The notes under the pieces are model-generated. The model did no database searches. It worked only from the letters and a program-made list of their open reading frames with translations, and was not told the DNA's origin. Both the position numbers and the translations under genes were made by a program. Below, one piece after another: positions 7,140 through 15,391 of a stretch of DNA of 64,000 nucleotides. Source of the stretch: Bacteroidia bacterium. GTDB taxonomy: Bacteria > Bacteroidota > Bacteroidia > B-17B0 > Aurantibacillaceae. The stretch lies in NCBI GenBank assembly GCA_016787895.1, contig JAEUTN010000008.1, forward strand, positions 62,001 through 126,000, in the 5' to 3' direction. Positions within the stretch are counted from its first letter, which is position 1. Every line of letters starts with the position of its first letter.

Positions 7140-8612
7140 TTATTGTCCACTGCCAAGTTCTTTAATTTTTGCGTCTATTTTTTGGTTGTAATCTTCTATT
7201 TGTGATTTGTATTGGTCGGTGTCCTCTGAAATAGCTTTGTAAAGTAATTCATAGCTTTTAACTCTAAGTTCACAGTATTCTTTTAAAAGCCTATTTCTCG
7301 TTCTTACTACAAGTGGTAAATTCAAGTCCTTGAAGCTATCTATAAGCTTTATGCTTTCATTCCAATTATAAATTCCTCTGTCCTTAATACCATAGAGTAT
7401 TTTTTCTTTCGGAGTAGTTGGTGGTAAATTATAAACTTCTAATGCCATTGTTTCCATTGAAACAAATTCCTTGATTTTAGCATCGTATATTACGATGTCA
7501 TTGGGTAATTTTTTGTACACAACAAAAGATGAAATAAAAATGAGAATTGATAATAATCCAATTGTTCCGAATTTTAATTTGTTTTCTTCAGGCTTTTTCA
7601 GACTTGGAATTAAAGCGTAACCAATAATAAGTCCGCCAAGTAAACCGCCAATGTGAGCTGCATTGTCAATGCCACCTTTAAGTCCATATATTAAGTTGTA
7701 ACCCACAAAAACTGCGATACTTGCCAATAATGCTTTTCGTGCTGTTTTTTCAATAAAATTTGTTGTCAACAATGCCAGGAAAACACCATACATACCAAAT
7801 ATGGCGCCCGAAGCACCGGCAGTAATTGTAAAATCGTGCCACCATAAACTTGCAATACTTGATGTAATACCAGTGAGCAGATAAGCAGAAATAAATCTTG
7901 TTGTGCCTAAAAGAGGCTCTAATAATACACCAATATAAAGTAGTGCATACATATTCATTAGAAGGTGAAATATTCCAATATGCAAAAAACAACTAGTTAG
8001 TATTCGCCACCATTCGCCTTCTAATGTCATAGGTCTGAAATTAGCACCCCAATTCAATAAACTTTCATTGTCAGGTTGTATAATATTTACACCACTAATT
8101 GCCATTAAAATGAAAATTAAAATATTCGAGTCTATTAGAATTGGCGTAATAAAGAAGTCTTGTTTGGGCTTAAAAATAGAGAAGAAATCTTTTATCTGCT
8201 CTGTTGTAGTTGCCGGTGGCAACTTTAAAACATCTTCTTCTTGTGAAACAAGTTGTTCGTTTATTTCTTGATATTTTGCATCAAGTTCTTCTTTCGTTAA
8301 AGTCGGTTTTAGTTCTTCAAAAGTGGCAATGAAACTGGCAATGTTTTTCTTGTTTTTACCCCAGTCCATCATTTCACTTCCAGTTGAAGCACTTTGAATA
8401 TTTGCCACTCCATTTTCTATTTTGATTTTAATTTCTGCGTTCCAGGAAAGCATTCCATTGTCGGTATAACCAATAAGTCCGTTGTCGCTTAGGTAGCCAA
8501 CTTTCCAACCTATTTTCGTCGCTGTCTCGATTGCAAGAACAAGGAATTGCCGTTGTGTTAAGTTGTTAAGAGGAAAATCCTCAATGTGTTTTGGAGTAAA
8601 TCCTATTGCCAT
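7140..8612 (-). CDS. Rhomboid family intramembrane serine protease
   Basis: A 490-aa protein with a rhomboid core at residues ~155-340. The oxyanion motif HLLMN is at 216-220, the nucleophile Ser268 sits in GASGA, and the catalytic His320 in NAAHIGG. Six or seven membrane helices surround these. The N-terminal ~130 residues are soluble and the C-terminal ~150 residues are a helical cytosolic or periplasmic extension, so it is much longer than minimal rhomboids. Rhomboids cleave membrane-anchored substrates within the bilayer; the substrate cannot be read from the sequence. Start ATG at 8612. The intergenic stretch 8613-8874 upstream holds nothing I recognise. Confidence 0.92.
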   Translation of the reverse strand: MAIGFTPKHIEDFPLNNLTQRQFLVLAIETATKIGWKVGYLSDNGLIGYTDNGMLSWNAEIKIKIENGVANIQSASTGSEMMDWGKNKKNIASFIATFEELKPTLTKEELDAKYQEINEQLVSQEEDVLKLPPATTTEQIKDFFSIFKPKQDFFITPILIDSNILIFILMAISGVNIIQPDNESLLNWGANFRPMTLEGEWWRILTSCFLHIGIFHLLMNMYALLYIGVLLEPLLGTTRFISAYLLTGITSSIASLWWHDFTITAGASGAIFGMYGVFLALLTTNFIEKTARKALLASIAVFVGYNLIYGLKGGIDNAAHIGGLLGGLIIGYALIPSLKKPEENKLKFGTIGLLSILIFISSFVVYKKLPNDIVIYDAKIKEFVSMETMALEVYNLPPTTPKEKILYGIKDRGIYNWNESIKLIDSFKDLNLPLVVRTRNRLLKEYCELRVKSYELLYKAISEDTDQYKSQIEDYNQKIDAKIKELGSGQ

Positions 8613-8874
8613 ATTTTAGTCTTGGTCTATAAGTTGTTGTTTCGTCCTACAATTGGTGAGAACAGTTCGCCAACTGGCGTTCCCCGGCTCCCCATGTCTC
8701 AGGTCGGGAATCCGTATGATTTAAAGATAGAAAAAATGTCCGGATGTTTATACTATAGGTGTGCCGCCCCAGCCTGTTGGAGCGCTTGCCCAGCCCGGGA
8801 AGAAATTTGTAAACCATGTCTGTTGGTGGGCTTATCCGTTGAGGTTTGTTTGTACTTAGCCATACTTGCTGTTC

Positions 8875-9663
8875 TCACTTCGTTTGGTCAGCCACTTTCC
8901 AGTATCCAAGCGTAGCTAAATAGCCTGATATACCTGTTAAAACAACAAGTGTATAACTTACATCGTTGAGTAGCTTTTTATACTCACCCCCTGCTCCACT
9001 GTACAATCCGGGTATCGACCAGGGGAAATAAGTGCCATAACCGGTTGCTGCTATTATTTGTGAAAATACCAATGTGAGTGCTACAAAGCCTAAAGGTGTT
9101 AAGTACCCTTTTCCCCATATGGCAAATAAGGCAATCGGGTAACCAAGCAGTATAGTCATAAATGCGGTGATAAAATAGTTGCTGAGTAATGGAAATACAA
9201 TGTCCGTTTCCTGTGCAGGTAAGTGCAACATACTGCCGATAACAAACCCTAACAAAAGATTGGAAACTACCAAAGCCAAACACCATAAAATGTAAATGCT
9301 GAATTTAGCGTTCAGTATTTTTGTTCTTGAAGTCGGTAAAGAAAGTAAATCCTTTGCTGTTCCATCTGAATATTCTCTGCCGAATACCCAACTTGCCACA
9401 AAGCCAAACACCAAAACACCACCTACCGCGAGGGCTTGATTTAACAGCCCCAAATAGGATTTCCAGTTGGCTTCAAAGTTCATGGCTTTGGCTTTCATTG
9501 CCAAACTTCCGGCTTTGGCCAGGGCATCGGCATCCTTGATAATTAGTATAAACACAGCGCCGATAACAGGTGCCAAACCAAAAGCAACAAAGGTCGCCCA
9601 AAGTATACTGGAGTGTTTATTTTTCAATAGTTCCGCTTGTATAGCTTGTATTTGCTGTTTCAT
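8875..9663 (-). CDS. ABC-2 type transporter permease
   Basis: A 262-aa permease with six predicted membrane helices, in the layout of BcrB/lantibiotic-immunity type permeases. The segment FGREYSDGTAKDLLSLPTSR after the second helix is typical of this class (exporter permeases with FxxEYxxGTxxxLL). Its start overlaps the stop of the ATPase gene by 4 nt. Together they form a two-gene exporter, probably for a peptide antibiotic or other hydrophobic compound, in the inner membrane. Regulated by the TetR protein encoded first in the operon. Confidence 0.88.
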   Translation of the reverse strand: MKQQIQAIQAELLKNKHSSILWATFVAFGLAPVIGAVFILIIKDADALAKAGSLAMKAKAMNFEANWKSYLGLLNQALAVGGVLVFGFVASWVFGREYSDGTAKDLLSLPTSRTKILNAKFSIYILWCLALVVSNLLLGFVIGSMLHLPAQETDIVFPLLSNYFITAFMTILLGYPIALFAIWGKGYLTPLGFVALTLVFSQIIAATGYGTYFPWSIPGLYSGAGGEYKKLLNDVSYTLVVLTGISGYLATLGYWKVADQTK

Positions 9664-10589
9664 GGTGTTCTATCTTTAATGGTTCTCAGGAAAAACAGTT
9701 CTAAATCTTCCGTGTACAAAAACACTTTTTTAGGTGGGTATGTTTTTTCGGCTAACAATCCTGAAATTAATTCAGGTTTTGAAATTGCTTCGCTATTTGT
9801 GATTTCCAGTTCATGTTCTGCCGTTAAAACGGCCTTGTAGTTGTGGTTCAACAATTCCTTAAGTGCTGATTCGTTGTTATTTGTATTTACAATCAGCTTT
9901 TTGATAAGTTGATCGTGTAGTTCGTTTATGGTCAGCTCTTTTACAAGTTTTCCCTGATGTATAATCCCTATACGGTTGGCTACTTTTGATATTTCACCTA
10001 GAATATGGCTTGATAAAAAAATCGTTGAACCATTCGTTGCCAGTTGTTTTAACAATTCTCTTACTTCCACAATTCCCTCAGGGTCTAATCCATTAATTGG
10101 CTCGTCGAGCAGTAATAGTTTTGGTTTGTGCATGAGTGCCTTTGCTAATCCTAATCGTTGCTGATTGCCCAATGAAAGTACTTTTGCTTTTTTATCCCAG
10201 TAATTCGTTAGTTTTAATTTTTCGATAATCTCATCCATTAAATGCGGGTCGCTTAACTGCCGTAATTTGTAATAAACGCTTAAGTTTTCTTTTACCGTAA
10301 GATTCGGATAAGAGCAAGGTGTTTCAACCAGATAGCCGATATCATTCCATTGGTCAAATTGGGTACTGAGCTTTTTGCCAAATAACCTGATAGTTCCATT
10401 GTCAGGCTTGATCATGCCTAATAACATCCGTATTAAGCTTGTTTTTCCTGCACCGTTCAAACCCAGAAAACCGTATATCTCTCCTTCCTTCACATGGATT
10501 GAAATCTTATCAGAAGCAGTAGTTTCTCCGAATTTTTTTGTCAATAATTCGGTTTGTATGATGTCTTTTTTCATCTCCATTTGGGTCAT
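9660..10589 (-). CDS. ABC transporter ATP-binding protein
   Basis: A 309-aa ATPase of the BcrA/CcmA-like type. Walker A is GLNGAGKT at residues 43-50, the signature region is LSLGNQQR at 138-145 (a relaxed form of LSGGQ), and Walker B is LLLLDEP at 158-164. The YLVETPCSYPNLT segment replaces the Q-loop Gln with Glu, as is common in bacitracin/lantibiotic exporters. It is coupled by 4-nt overlaps both to the upstream TetR gene and the downstream permease, forming a self-regulated three-gene operon. Confidence 0.93.
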   Translation of the reverse strand: MTQMEMKKDIIQTELLTKKFGETTASDKISIHVKEGEIYGFLGLNGAGKTSLIRMLLGMIKPDNGTIRLFGKKLSTQFDQWNDIGYLVETPCSYPNLTVKENLSVYYKLRQLSDPHLMDEIIEKLKLTNYWDKKAKVLSLGNQQRLGLAKALMHKPKLLLLDEPINGLDPEGIVEVRELLKQLATNGSTIFLSSHILGEISKVANRIGIIHQGKLVKELTINELHDQLIKKLIVNTNNNESALKELLNHNYKAVLTAEHELEITNSEAISKPELISGLLAEKTYPPKKVFLYTEDLELFFLRTIKDRTP

Positions 10590-11257
10590 TTCATTTCCTG
10601 ATTGATTATCCCGTATTTAAATATTTCCAAAAACGTTTTCGCTGTTTTTATCACCTCTTTCTCCGATACATCATATAAAGGCCTTTGGTTTTTTATGTTT
10701 TGCCTGAAATCAATTTTGTATTTCAACTCTAAGTATTCCATAATGGTAAACTGCATTCGATAAACCAAAAATGAAATTGTTTCGATATCCACGTCCTTGC
10801 GAAAAACCTTGTTTTTAACCGCCTCTTTCACCAACGGTTTAACCGCTTCCAGTGCTTTCGTTTTTACCGTGAGCTGAATGTTTCCAAGTTCATCACTGTT
10901 TTTTTCTTGCATCACATTATAGAGGAATGCGCTGTGCAATGGGTATTTTTTATCGAACCGCATTTTACCCACCAGGTGTTCAATCATCAATTCAAAAAAA
11001 GCGGATGGTTTCGCTGTAATCGTTTTCTGGTCACTTTCCAGTCTCTTTTGAATACAATGGTCAAGCAGAAAATAGTACAGCGTTTGTTTGCTTTCAAAAT
11101 ACCTGTAGAAACTGCCTTTGGCAATGTTTAGTTTGGAAACAATAGTGGAAAGTGAAGCGGATTGGAATTCGTTTAATGCAAATTCTTCCAAACAAATCAA
11201 GATAATTTCCTGCTGTCTTTCTTCAGTTAAATTGTTGAATGTTTTTAAAGCGACCAT
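10586..11257 (-). CDS. TetR/AcrR family transcriptional regulator
   Basis: The N-terminal helix-turn-helix is LSTIVSKLNIAKGSFYRYFESKQTL (key residues G, F, Y, F, K), the standard TetR recognition helix. The rest is a helical ligand-binding domain. The open frame extends to 11308, but a consensus promoter at 11279-11309 places the transcript start near 11270, so the start used here is the ATG at 11257 (223 aa, MVALKTF). An 18-bp palindrome lies between promoter and start codon and overlaps the -7 box, as expected for autorepression. It probably controls the downstream ABC exporter genes, with which it overlaps by 4 nt. Confidence 0.88.
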   Translation of the reverse strand: MVALKTFNNLTEERQQEIILICLEEFALNEFQSASLSTIVSKLNIAKGSFYRYFESKQTLYYFLLDHCIQKRLESDQKTITAKPSAFFELMIEHLVGKMRFDKKYPLHSAFLYNVMQEKNSDELGNIQLTVKTKALEAVKPLVKEAVKNKVFRKDVDIETISFLVYRMQFTIMEYLELKYKIDFRQNIKNQRPLYDVSEKEVIKTAKTFLEIFKYGIINQEMK

Positions 11258-11262
11258 ACGGA

Positions 11263-11280
11263 TGCGACTGTGTGGTCGCA
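11263..11280. promoter_or_regulatory. Putative operator of the TetR-ABC operon
   Basis: TGCGAC-N6-GTCGCA, a perfect inverted repeat with 6-bp arms, immediately upstream of the TetR start codon and touching the -7 element. Size and position fit a TetR dimer site that blocks the promoter. Confidence 0.7.
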
Positions 11281-11309
11281 AATGTAACACAAATTTTTTA
11301 CTCTCCAAA
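11279..11309 (-). promoter_or_regulatory. Bacteroidota-type promoter of the TetR-ABC operon
   Basis: On the minus strand TTTG (11309-11306), a 19-nt spacer, then TACATTTG (11286-11279). This is an exact match to the TTTG-N19-TAnnTTTG consensus of the Bacteroidota primary sigma factor. It fixes the TetR start at 11257. Confidence 0.75.
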
Positions 11310-11370
11310 TAGCTTGCAGGTTTTTAGTTTGAAATTCCAATAAGCGAAAGCCAGCCCATCAGCTCCCTGT

Positions 11371-13250
11371 GCAGGCAAAAACGCAGCAAAAAAAGTCAGA
11401 TACAATCAACAATCTAAACGTCCACCGCTAGTCCACATAGCAATCGACCTTCGAAAAATGGCTTAGCAAATCTTAGGAAATTTAAAGCGTAGGCTTGTGC
11501 TAAGCAGGCGCAGTGTGCGTAATTTCAGTTTAGTATTTAAGCAGTAATCCCGCACACCTTGCCTGCGGGATTAAATTGACTTTAGATTTGCAAGCCATTT
11601 TTCGGAAGTCTTGCCCCGATGCTTCGGGGTTTTGGTTCTTTTCCATCAAGGGAAAAGAACGGACGAAATGCCCTTCTTGAAAAAACCAGAGAGCATTAGC
11701 AAACAAAGAAGGTCCGTGCTTAGGCAAAAACGCAGCGAAAAAAGTAGATAAATTCTCAATATTAACATCCGCCGTTAGCCCACCCCGCTTATCGGCCTCA
11801 GAAAAATTTGCACAGAAATCAAGCCGAGTTTCAAAGCGGAGCAGAAATGCAGACCCGGCAAACCCGGGTGGTCCCGTGCGTTGGCAAAGACGCCGCGAAA
11901 AAATCAGATAAATCAACAATTTTAAAATCCACCGCTAGCCCACGTAGCAATCGACCTTCGAAAAATGGCTTAGCAATTAAAATTCGTGGCAGCAAACACA
12001 GAAGGTCCGCGCGTTGGCAAAGACGCAGCAAAAAAAGCAGATAAATCAACAATTTTAAAATCCACCGCTAGCCCACCCAACAATCGACCTTCGAAAAATG
12101 GCTTAGCGAATCAAGGGTCATTTTTAGCGCTAGCCTCGCGCTAAGTAGTCGCAGCGTGCGTAATGAAGACCATTTATTTATATAGCTTAGCCGCACGCCT
12201 TGACTACGGGAAAAAATGGACCGTAGATTTGCAAGCCATTTTTCGGAAGTCTTGACTTCTTTGGTTCTTTCTGTGTCAAGACAGAAAGAACGGACGAGAT
12301 ATCTCATGAAAAAACAAAAGAGCGTAGACCGATCGCTGCGTCTTGCCCCGATGCTTCGGGTCTTTGGTTCTCCCCCACATGCCGGCTCATCCCGATGGTT
12401 ATCGGGAATACACTGTTTGTTTGCCCTTATCAAGAAAAAGTAGGTAAAGAACATATACTTCGAAAAACTTCATACCATGCAAAACCCGGCTCATCCCGAT
12501 TGTTCGGGCACCCGCTCCGCGGGCCCGAAGGGCTCCCTGGGAGAGTCATTTGGACCGGGTGTTTGCCCTGTGTCAAGACAAAGTGGCGAAAGCGTTTGAT
12601 AAATATTTTGAGTCACTACAATATCTGGAATGATAATGTCTTTTTCTCTTACTTTTTGTCTTGACACAAAAAGTAACAAAAAAGTCAAGGCTTCATAGAA
12701 ATTTCCAAAAATCTTTGCAGCCTCAAGCTGACGAATTGATCATGTCCTGACGCCTAGCGGGTCAGGACAGCAATTCGTCTCCACACAATCTTTCCTCAAA
12801 AGCCACGACAATCACCTGTATGTAACTATTTCTGATGCTTTTTCGGAACTCCTTTTGAGGCCGCTTCGATTTTGGTGGAAATTTCTATGAGGCCGGTTCA
12901 TCTAGCACAAGTCTTTCCTTTGTCAGGCAGGCACCCTTGCCCTTTTTATGCCAAAAAATCAATTCAGTTCTTTCCTGCGCTCCGCGCAGCGGCATTGCTA
13001 AAACACTGAAGAGCAGATGAGAACCTTAATGTATTAATTTCTTAAAATTGTGCTCAATAGCAACTATTGCCTTCCAAAGAATTCTATCAAGGAAAAGTAG
13101 GAAAGAATCACTTGAAATTCAATTTCGCGACAGTAAACGCAGCAGGTCAGTGCGCTGGCTATGACGCAATGAAAAAAGCAGTTGCAGTCGACAAACTAAA
13201 CATCCACCGCTAGCCCACCCCGCTGGTCGGCCTCAGAAAAATTTGCATAG
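11371..13250. repeat. About 96-bp degenerate repeat, five copies
   Basis: Copies lie at about 11371-11468, 11721-11816, 11881-11976, 12014-12108 and 13155-13250. The shared core runs from GGCAAAGACGCAGC through TCAACAATTTTAAAATCCAC and CGCTAGCCCAC to a variable tail. Two tail types occur: CAATCGACCTTCGAAAAATG (copies 1, 3, 4) and CGGCCTCAGAAAAATTTGCA (copies 2 and 5). Copies 3 and 4 are closest and nearly tandem. No coding capacity is apparent. Confidence 0.8.
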
Positions 13251-13483
13251 AAATCAAGCCGAGTTTCAAAGCGGAGCAGAAATGCAGACCCGGCAAACCC
13301 AGGTGTTCCCGTGCGCAAGCAAAGGCAAAACGGCGGGCAGGACTTGGGTGAATTTCCTGTCATTAGATTCACCGAAAAAATCTTTAGACCTTTTTTCGCT
13401 AGTGAATCTTATGACAGGAAAGAGCGCGCAGACGCATCGTTTTGCCTTGATTTTTTGGTTCTTTTTTATCAAGAAAAAAGAAC
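11635..13483. repeat. Family of perfect 26-28 nt palindromes with TCAAG loop
   Basis: Four members: GTTCTTTTCC/GGAAAAGAAC (11635-11660), GTTCTTTCTGT/ACAGAAAGAAC (12264-12291), TTACTTTTTGT/ACAAAAAGTAA (12649-12676) and GTTCTTTTTT/AAAAAAGAAC (13458-13483). All arms are 10-11 bp and perfect, and all have a 6-nt loop of the form (A/G)TCAAG or its complement CTTGAC. Arms differ between copies but pairing is kept, so the hairpin itself is under selection or is copied as such. They resemble REP-type elements common between genes in Bacteroidota. Confidence 0.8.
12650..12895. repeat. About 245 bp dispersed repeat, copy 1
   Basis: Shares most of its length with 51577-51848, including AAAAAGTAACAAAAAA, GACGAATTGATCATGTCCTG, a GTCCTGACGC..GCGGGTCAGGAC stem, and CTTTTTCGGAACTCCTTTTG. 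It contains no open frame of note. Confidence 0.85.
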
Positions 13484-13520
13484 GGACAAAATAACTTTCT
13501 AGAAAAATCAAGAGAGCGTT

Positions 13521-13984
13521 GAAAGATCCCTGCCTTTGTAAACTGAAATGTTCTCACCAGTTCTGAAAGCCCTGCAGCATCTCCGGCTTCTGAAATCATA
13601 TTCACACAATAGGGTGTAAATAGAGCTTTCCAACTTAGCCTTTTTTATAAACACCATTGTGCTTGCTGCACCAAATCCTCTCTGCGCATTACCTATAAAG
13701 GATTACGCCCGGGTTCTGTTATAGGGTGTTTTATTCTTCCTTAATCACTTCAACACTTCTTCCAAGGGTCTTAAACCTAAGCCCATTCTTCTGCAAAACC
13801 GTAATAGTAATGTGTCCGGTTTTACTTGTGTTTATGTCTTGAACAAAGCCTGTCTTTCCTTTGTGTGTTCCTGCAATTACTTTGCAGAAGTCACCATTCT
13901 TTAAATTTGTTGTTATCATTGTAGTGAAATATGCCGGCTATAGTCTTAGTTATTTGTAGCGTCGTTTTTAAAATACCCTGTAAC
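13521..13984 (-). repeat. KOW unit copy B
   Basis: Second copy of the unit at 3127-3587, diverged at a few per cent, mostly outside the gene. The right boundary GTAAC is directly fused to element R4, whereas in copy A it is followed by an unrelated hairpin sequence. The left boundary adjoins the gene-free repeat region. Confidence 0.85.
13731..13919 (-). CDS. Small KOW-motif protein (copy B)
   Basis: A 62-aa protein identical to the product of 3337-3525 except Ile for Thr at residue 2. The single KOW motif covers residues 9-24 (GDFCKVIAGTHKGKTG). Retention of an intact frame in both copies, while flanking non-coding DNA has drifted, suggests that the protein is made and useful. It is followed upstream by R4, matching the rule that minus-strand genes here start next to an R element. 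Confidence 0.75.
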   Translation of the reverse strand: MITTNLKNGDFCKVIAGTHKGKTGFVQDINTSKTGHITITVLQKNGLRFKTLGRSVEVIKEE

Positions 13985-14240
13985 TACCTGATAGGCGCTA
14001 ATTATCCAATTACAAATACCTACAATCCGTCACAAAAAGATATAAGCATTTGTAATTGGCTTATTAAATATAAAGGATTGTAGGGTAAATTCAAAAGTCA
14101 TAGTCAACCATTAATTTTACTTCCTGCAGCTCCTGCCCTTTCAATTCCTTGAAGCGTTTATTTATCCTTTGCCTCGTCCGCCTGTCCAGGGAGGGGATTA
14201 TTAATTCCTGCCTTTGAATCCATAGATTTTCCCCCAGGCT
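13980..14240 (-). repeat. Repeat R4 (about 260 bp, most diverged copy)
   Basis: The left half has two interleaved perfect inverted repeats: CCAATTACAAAT (14006-14017) with ATTTGTAATTGG (14048-14059), and CCTACAATCC (14019-14028) with GGATTGTAGG (14075-14084). The order A-B-A'-B' would form a pseudoknot or two alternative hairpins. The right half lacks the CACCTCCTTTTGAA block of R1-R3 but keeps GGAGGGGATTATTAATTCCTGCC. Confidence 0.75.
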
Positions 14241-14309
14241 AAATCTTACAAGGACCTTTGTTTTCGCCTTAAATAGTTTTCTTAGCGTTTTTCTTATTAT
14301 TTTGTTGGC

Positions 14310-14672
14310 ATGAAACGCCTCGTCTCAATATTATTGCTCTTTTGCTCCCTGGCTTTTTTAAGTTTTGCCCAAAGCAAGGCCCCTCTGACTGAAACCCAAA
14401 AAATCGAAGCCCTCATCAAAGCGGTAGAGCAGCTGAAGGATGCCAAATTTTACCGCAACGGGGATTTACACGATGCCGCGGCAGCCGCCAAACATTTGCG
14501 CATGAAATGGGAAAAGGCCGGGAGCCGCGTTAAAACGGCCATAGATTTTATAGAAAAGATTGCTTCCAAATCCTCCATGAGCGGAGAGCCTTATAAAATT
14601 GTGTATGCCAATGGCAAAAGCGTATTGGCAAGGCAGTTTTTTTATGAAAAATTAATAAGCCTTGGGAAATAA
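14310..14672 (+). CDS. DUF5329 family exported protein
   Basis: A 120-aa protein with a signal peptide (residues 1-20, cleavage near SFAQS) and a compact helical domain. The features YRNGDLHDAAAAAKHLRMKW and SGEPYKI match DUF5329, a small periplasmic family. Function is unknown. The gene lies just right of R4 and starts the plus-strand half of the region; there is no sign that it belongs to the repeat array. Confidence 0.8.
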   Translation: MKRLVSILLLFCSLAFLSFAQSKAPLTETQKIEALIKAVEQLKDAKFYRNGDLHDAAAAAKHLRMKWEKAGSRVKTAIDFIEKIASKSSMSGEPYKIVYANGKSVLARQFFYEKLISLGK

Positions 14673-14759
14673 TTGAATGCTTATCCTTATAGTTTTAGCC
14701 TTATCTTAGTGTACAGCCGAAAAAACCTTAATGAATAGGCTTGAAACAAATTGTTAAAA

Positions 14760-15164
14760 ATGAAACAAAAGCCCTATTTCGGAATCCTCCCCTTCCTTTT
14801 TTCATTCCTGCTACTCCATTCTTTTGCAATTGCTCAAAAGAACGGGATGGCTATTCGTGATGAAAATAAAAATAAAAAAATTTCATTAACAGATATTTTA
14901 GGGAGCTGGCATTCGGCTGAGAATTCTGAATTCAAAATTAGTTTCGTTAACCTCAATAATTACTTTGTTTCATTAGAAGGAATTAAACATGGAATGGGAG
15001 GCTACAGTTTTATAATCACTAAAGATAGTATTTCAGTCAATGGAACTGCTCCCAATTGGCCACCGTTTGACTGCACTTTGACCCTGATCAATAAAAATGA
15101 GCTAAAATTGGAATTTTATCAATATCACTCTACACAATCAACCTGTGTTATTTATAAGCGGTAG
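14760..15164 (+). CDS. Small exported lipocalin-like protein
   Basis: About 134 aa from the ATG at 14760 (a TTG at 14751 is in frame but MKQKPYF gives a normal signal peptide). The signal peptide is followed by a beta-rich domain with the start ILGSWHSAENSEFKISF and the end LKLEFYQ..CVIYKR, the layout of lipocalin-like or DUF-type beta-barrel proteins of about 100 residues. Ligand and role are unknown. It stands alone between DUF5329 and the Crp-type regulator. Confidence 0.65.
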   Translation: MKQKPYFGILPFLFSFLLLHSFAIAQKNGMAIRDENKNKKISLTDILGSWHSAENSEFKISFVNLNNYFVSLEGIKHGMGGYSFIITKDSISVNGTAPNWPPFDCTLTLINKNELKLEFYQYHSTQSTCVIYKR

Positions 15165-15391
15165 GACAATAAATTAGTTGAGGATAAAGCAGGATTATCC
15201 TAATTAGGCCATGATGGATAGCTTTCATAAAAGTACTGGATATAACAGCACTTGCACAATAGGTGGGGTGTTGAGCTTCCCCTGATGTTTTTTGTATATT
15301 CGCTTTGGGCTTCGAATCAATTCCTGGGGAATCATCCGGCCCGAACGCAGAGCTGCAAATAGTTACACTCAAACCTGATAGAAACAAGGAA

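Larger units (their letters stand above)
11310..13520. other. 2.2 kb gene-free region made of degenerate repeats
   Basis: No open frame here has protein-like character. The available frames lie within repeats and are rich in Arg, Cys and Ser from repeat DNA. The region is a mosaic of ~96 bp repeat copies, perfect short palindromes, and a larger dispersed repeat at 12650-12895. One part, TTGCAAGCCATTTTTCGGAAG, occurs at both 11588 and 12228. It probably arose by repeated insertion of short non-autonomous elements. Confidence 0.7.

Noticed and set aside
9660-10589. Antibiotic resistance label for the ABC exporter
   Set aside because: The BcrA/BcrB-like form suggests peptide export or immunity, but nothing in the sequence shows the substrate.
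11530-12454. Several open frames of 70-130 codons inside the repeat region
   Set aside because: They follow repeat units and their palindromes, share residue strings between copies in different frames, and have no domain features.
11371-13250. CRISPR array
   Set aside because: The repeats are long (~96 bp), diverged and not evenly spaced, with no cas genes nearby.
626-14240. Classical integron with intI and attI
   Set aside because: No integrase gene is visible, and the repeat edges do not match the standard RYYYAAC/GTTRRRY cores exactly. It is kept only as a cassette-like hypothesis.
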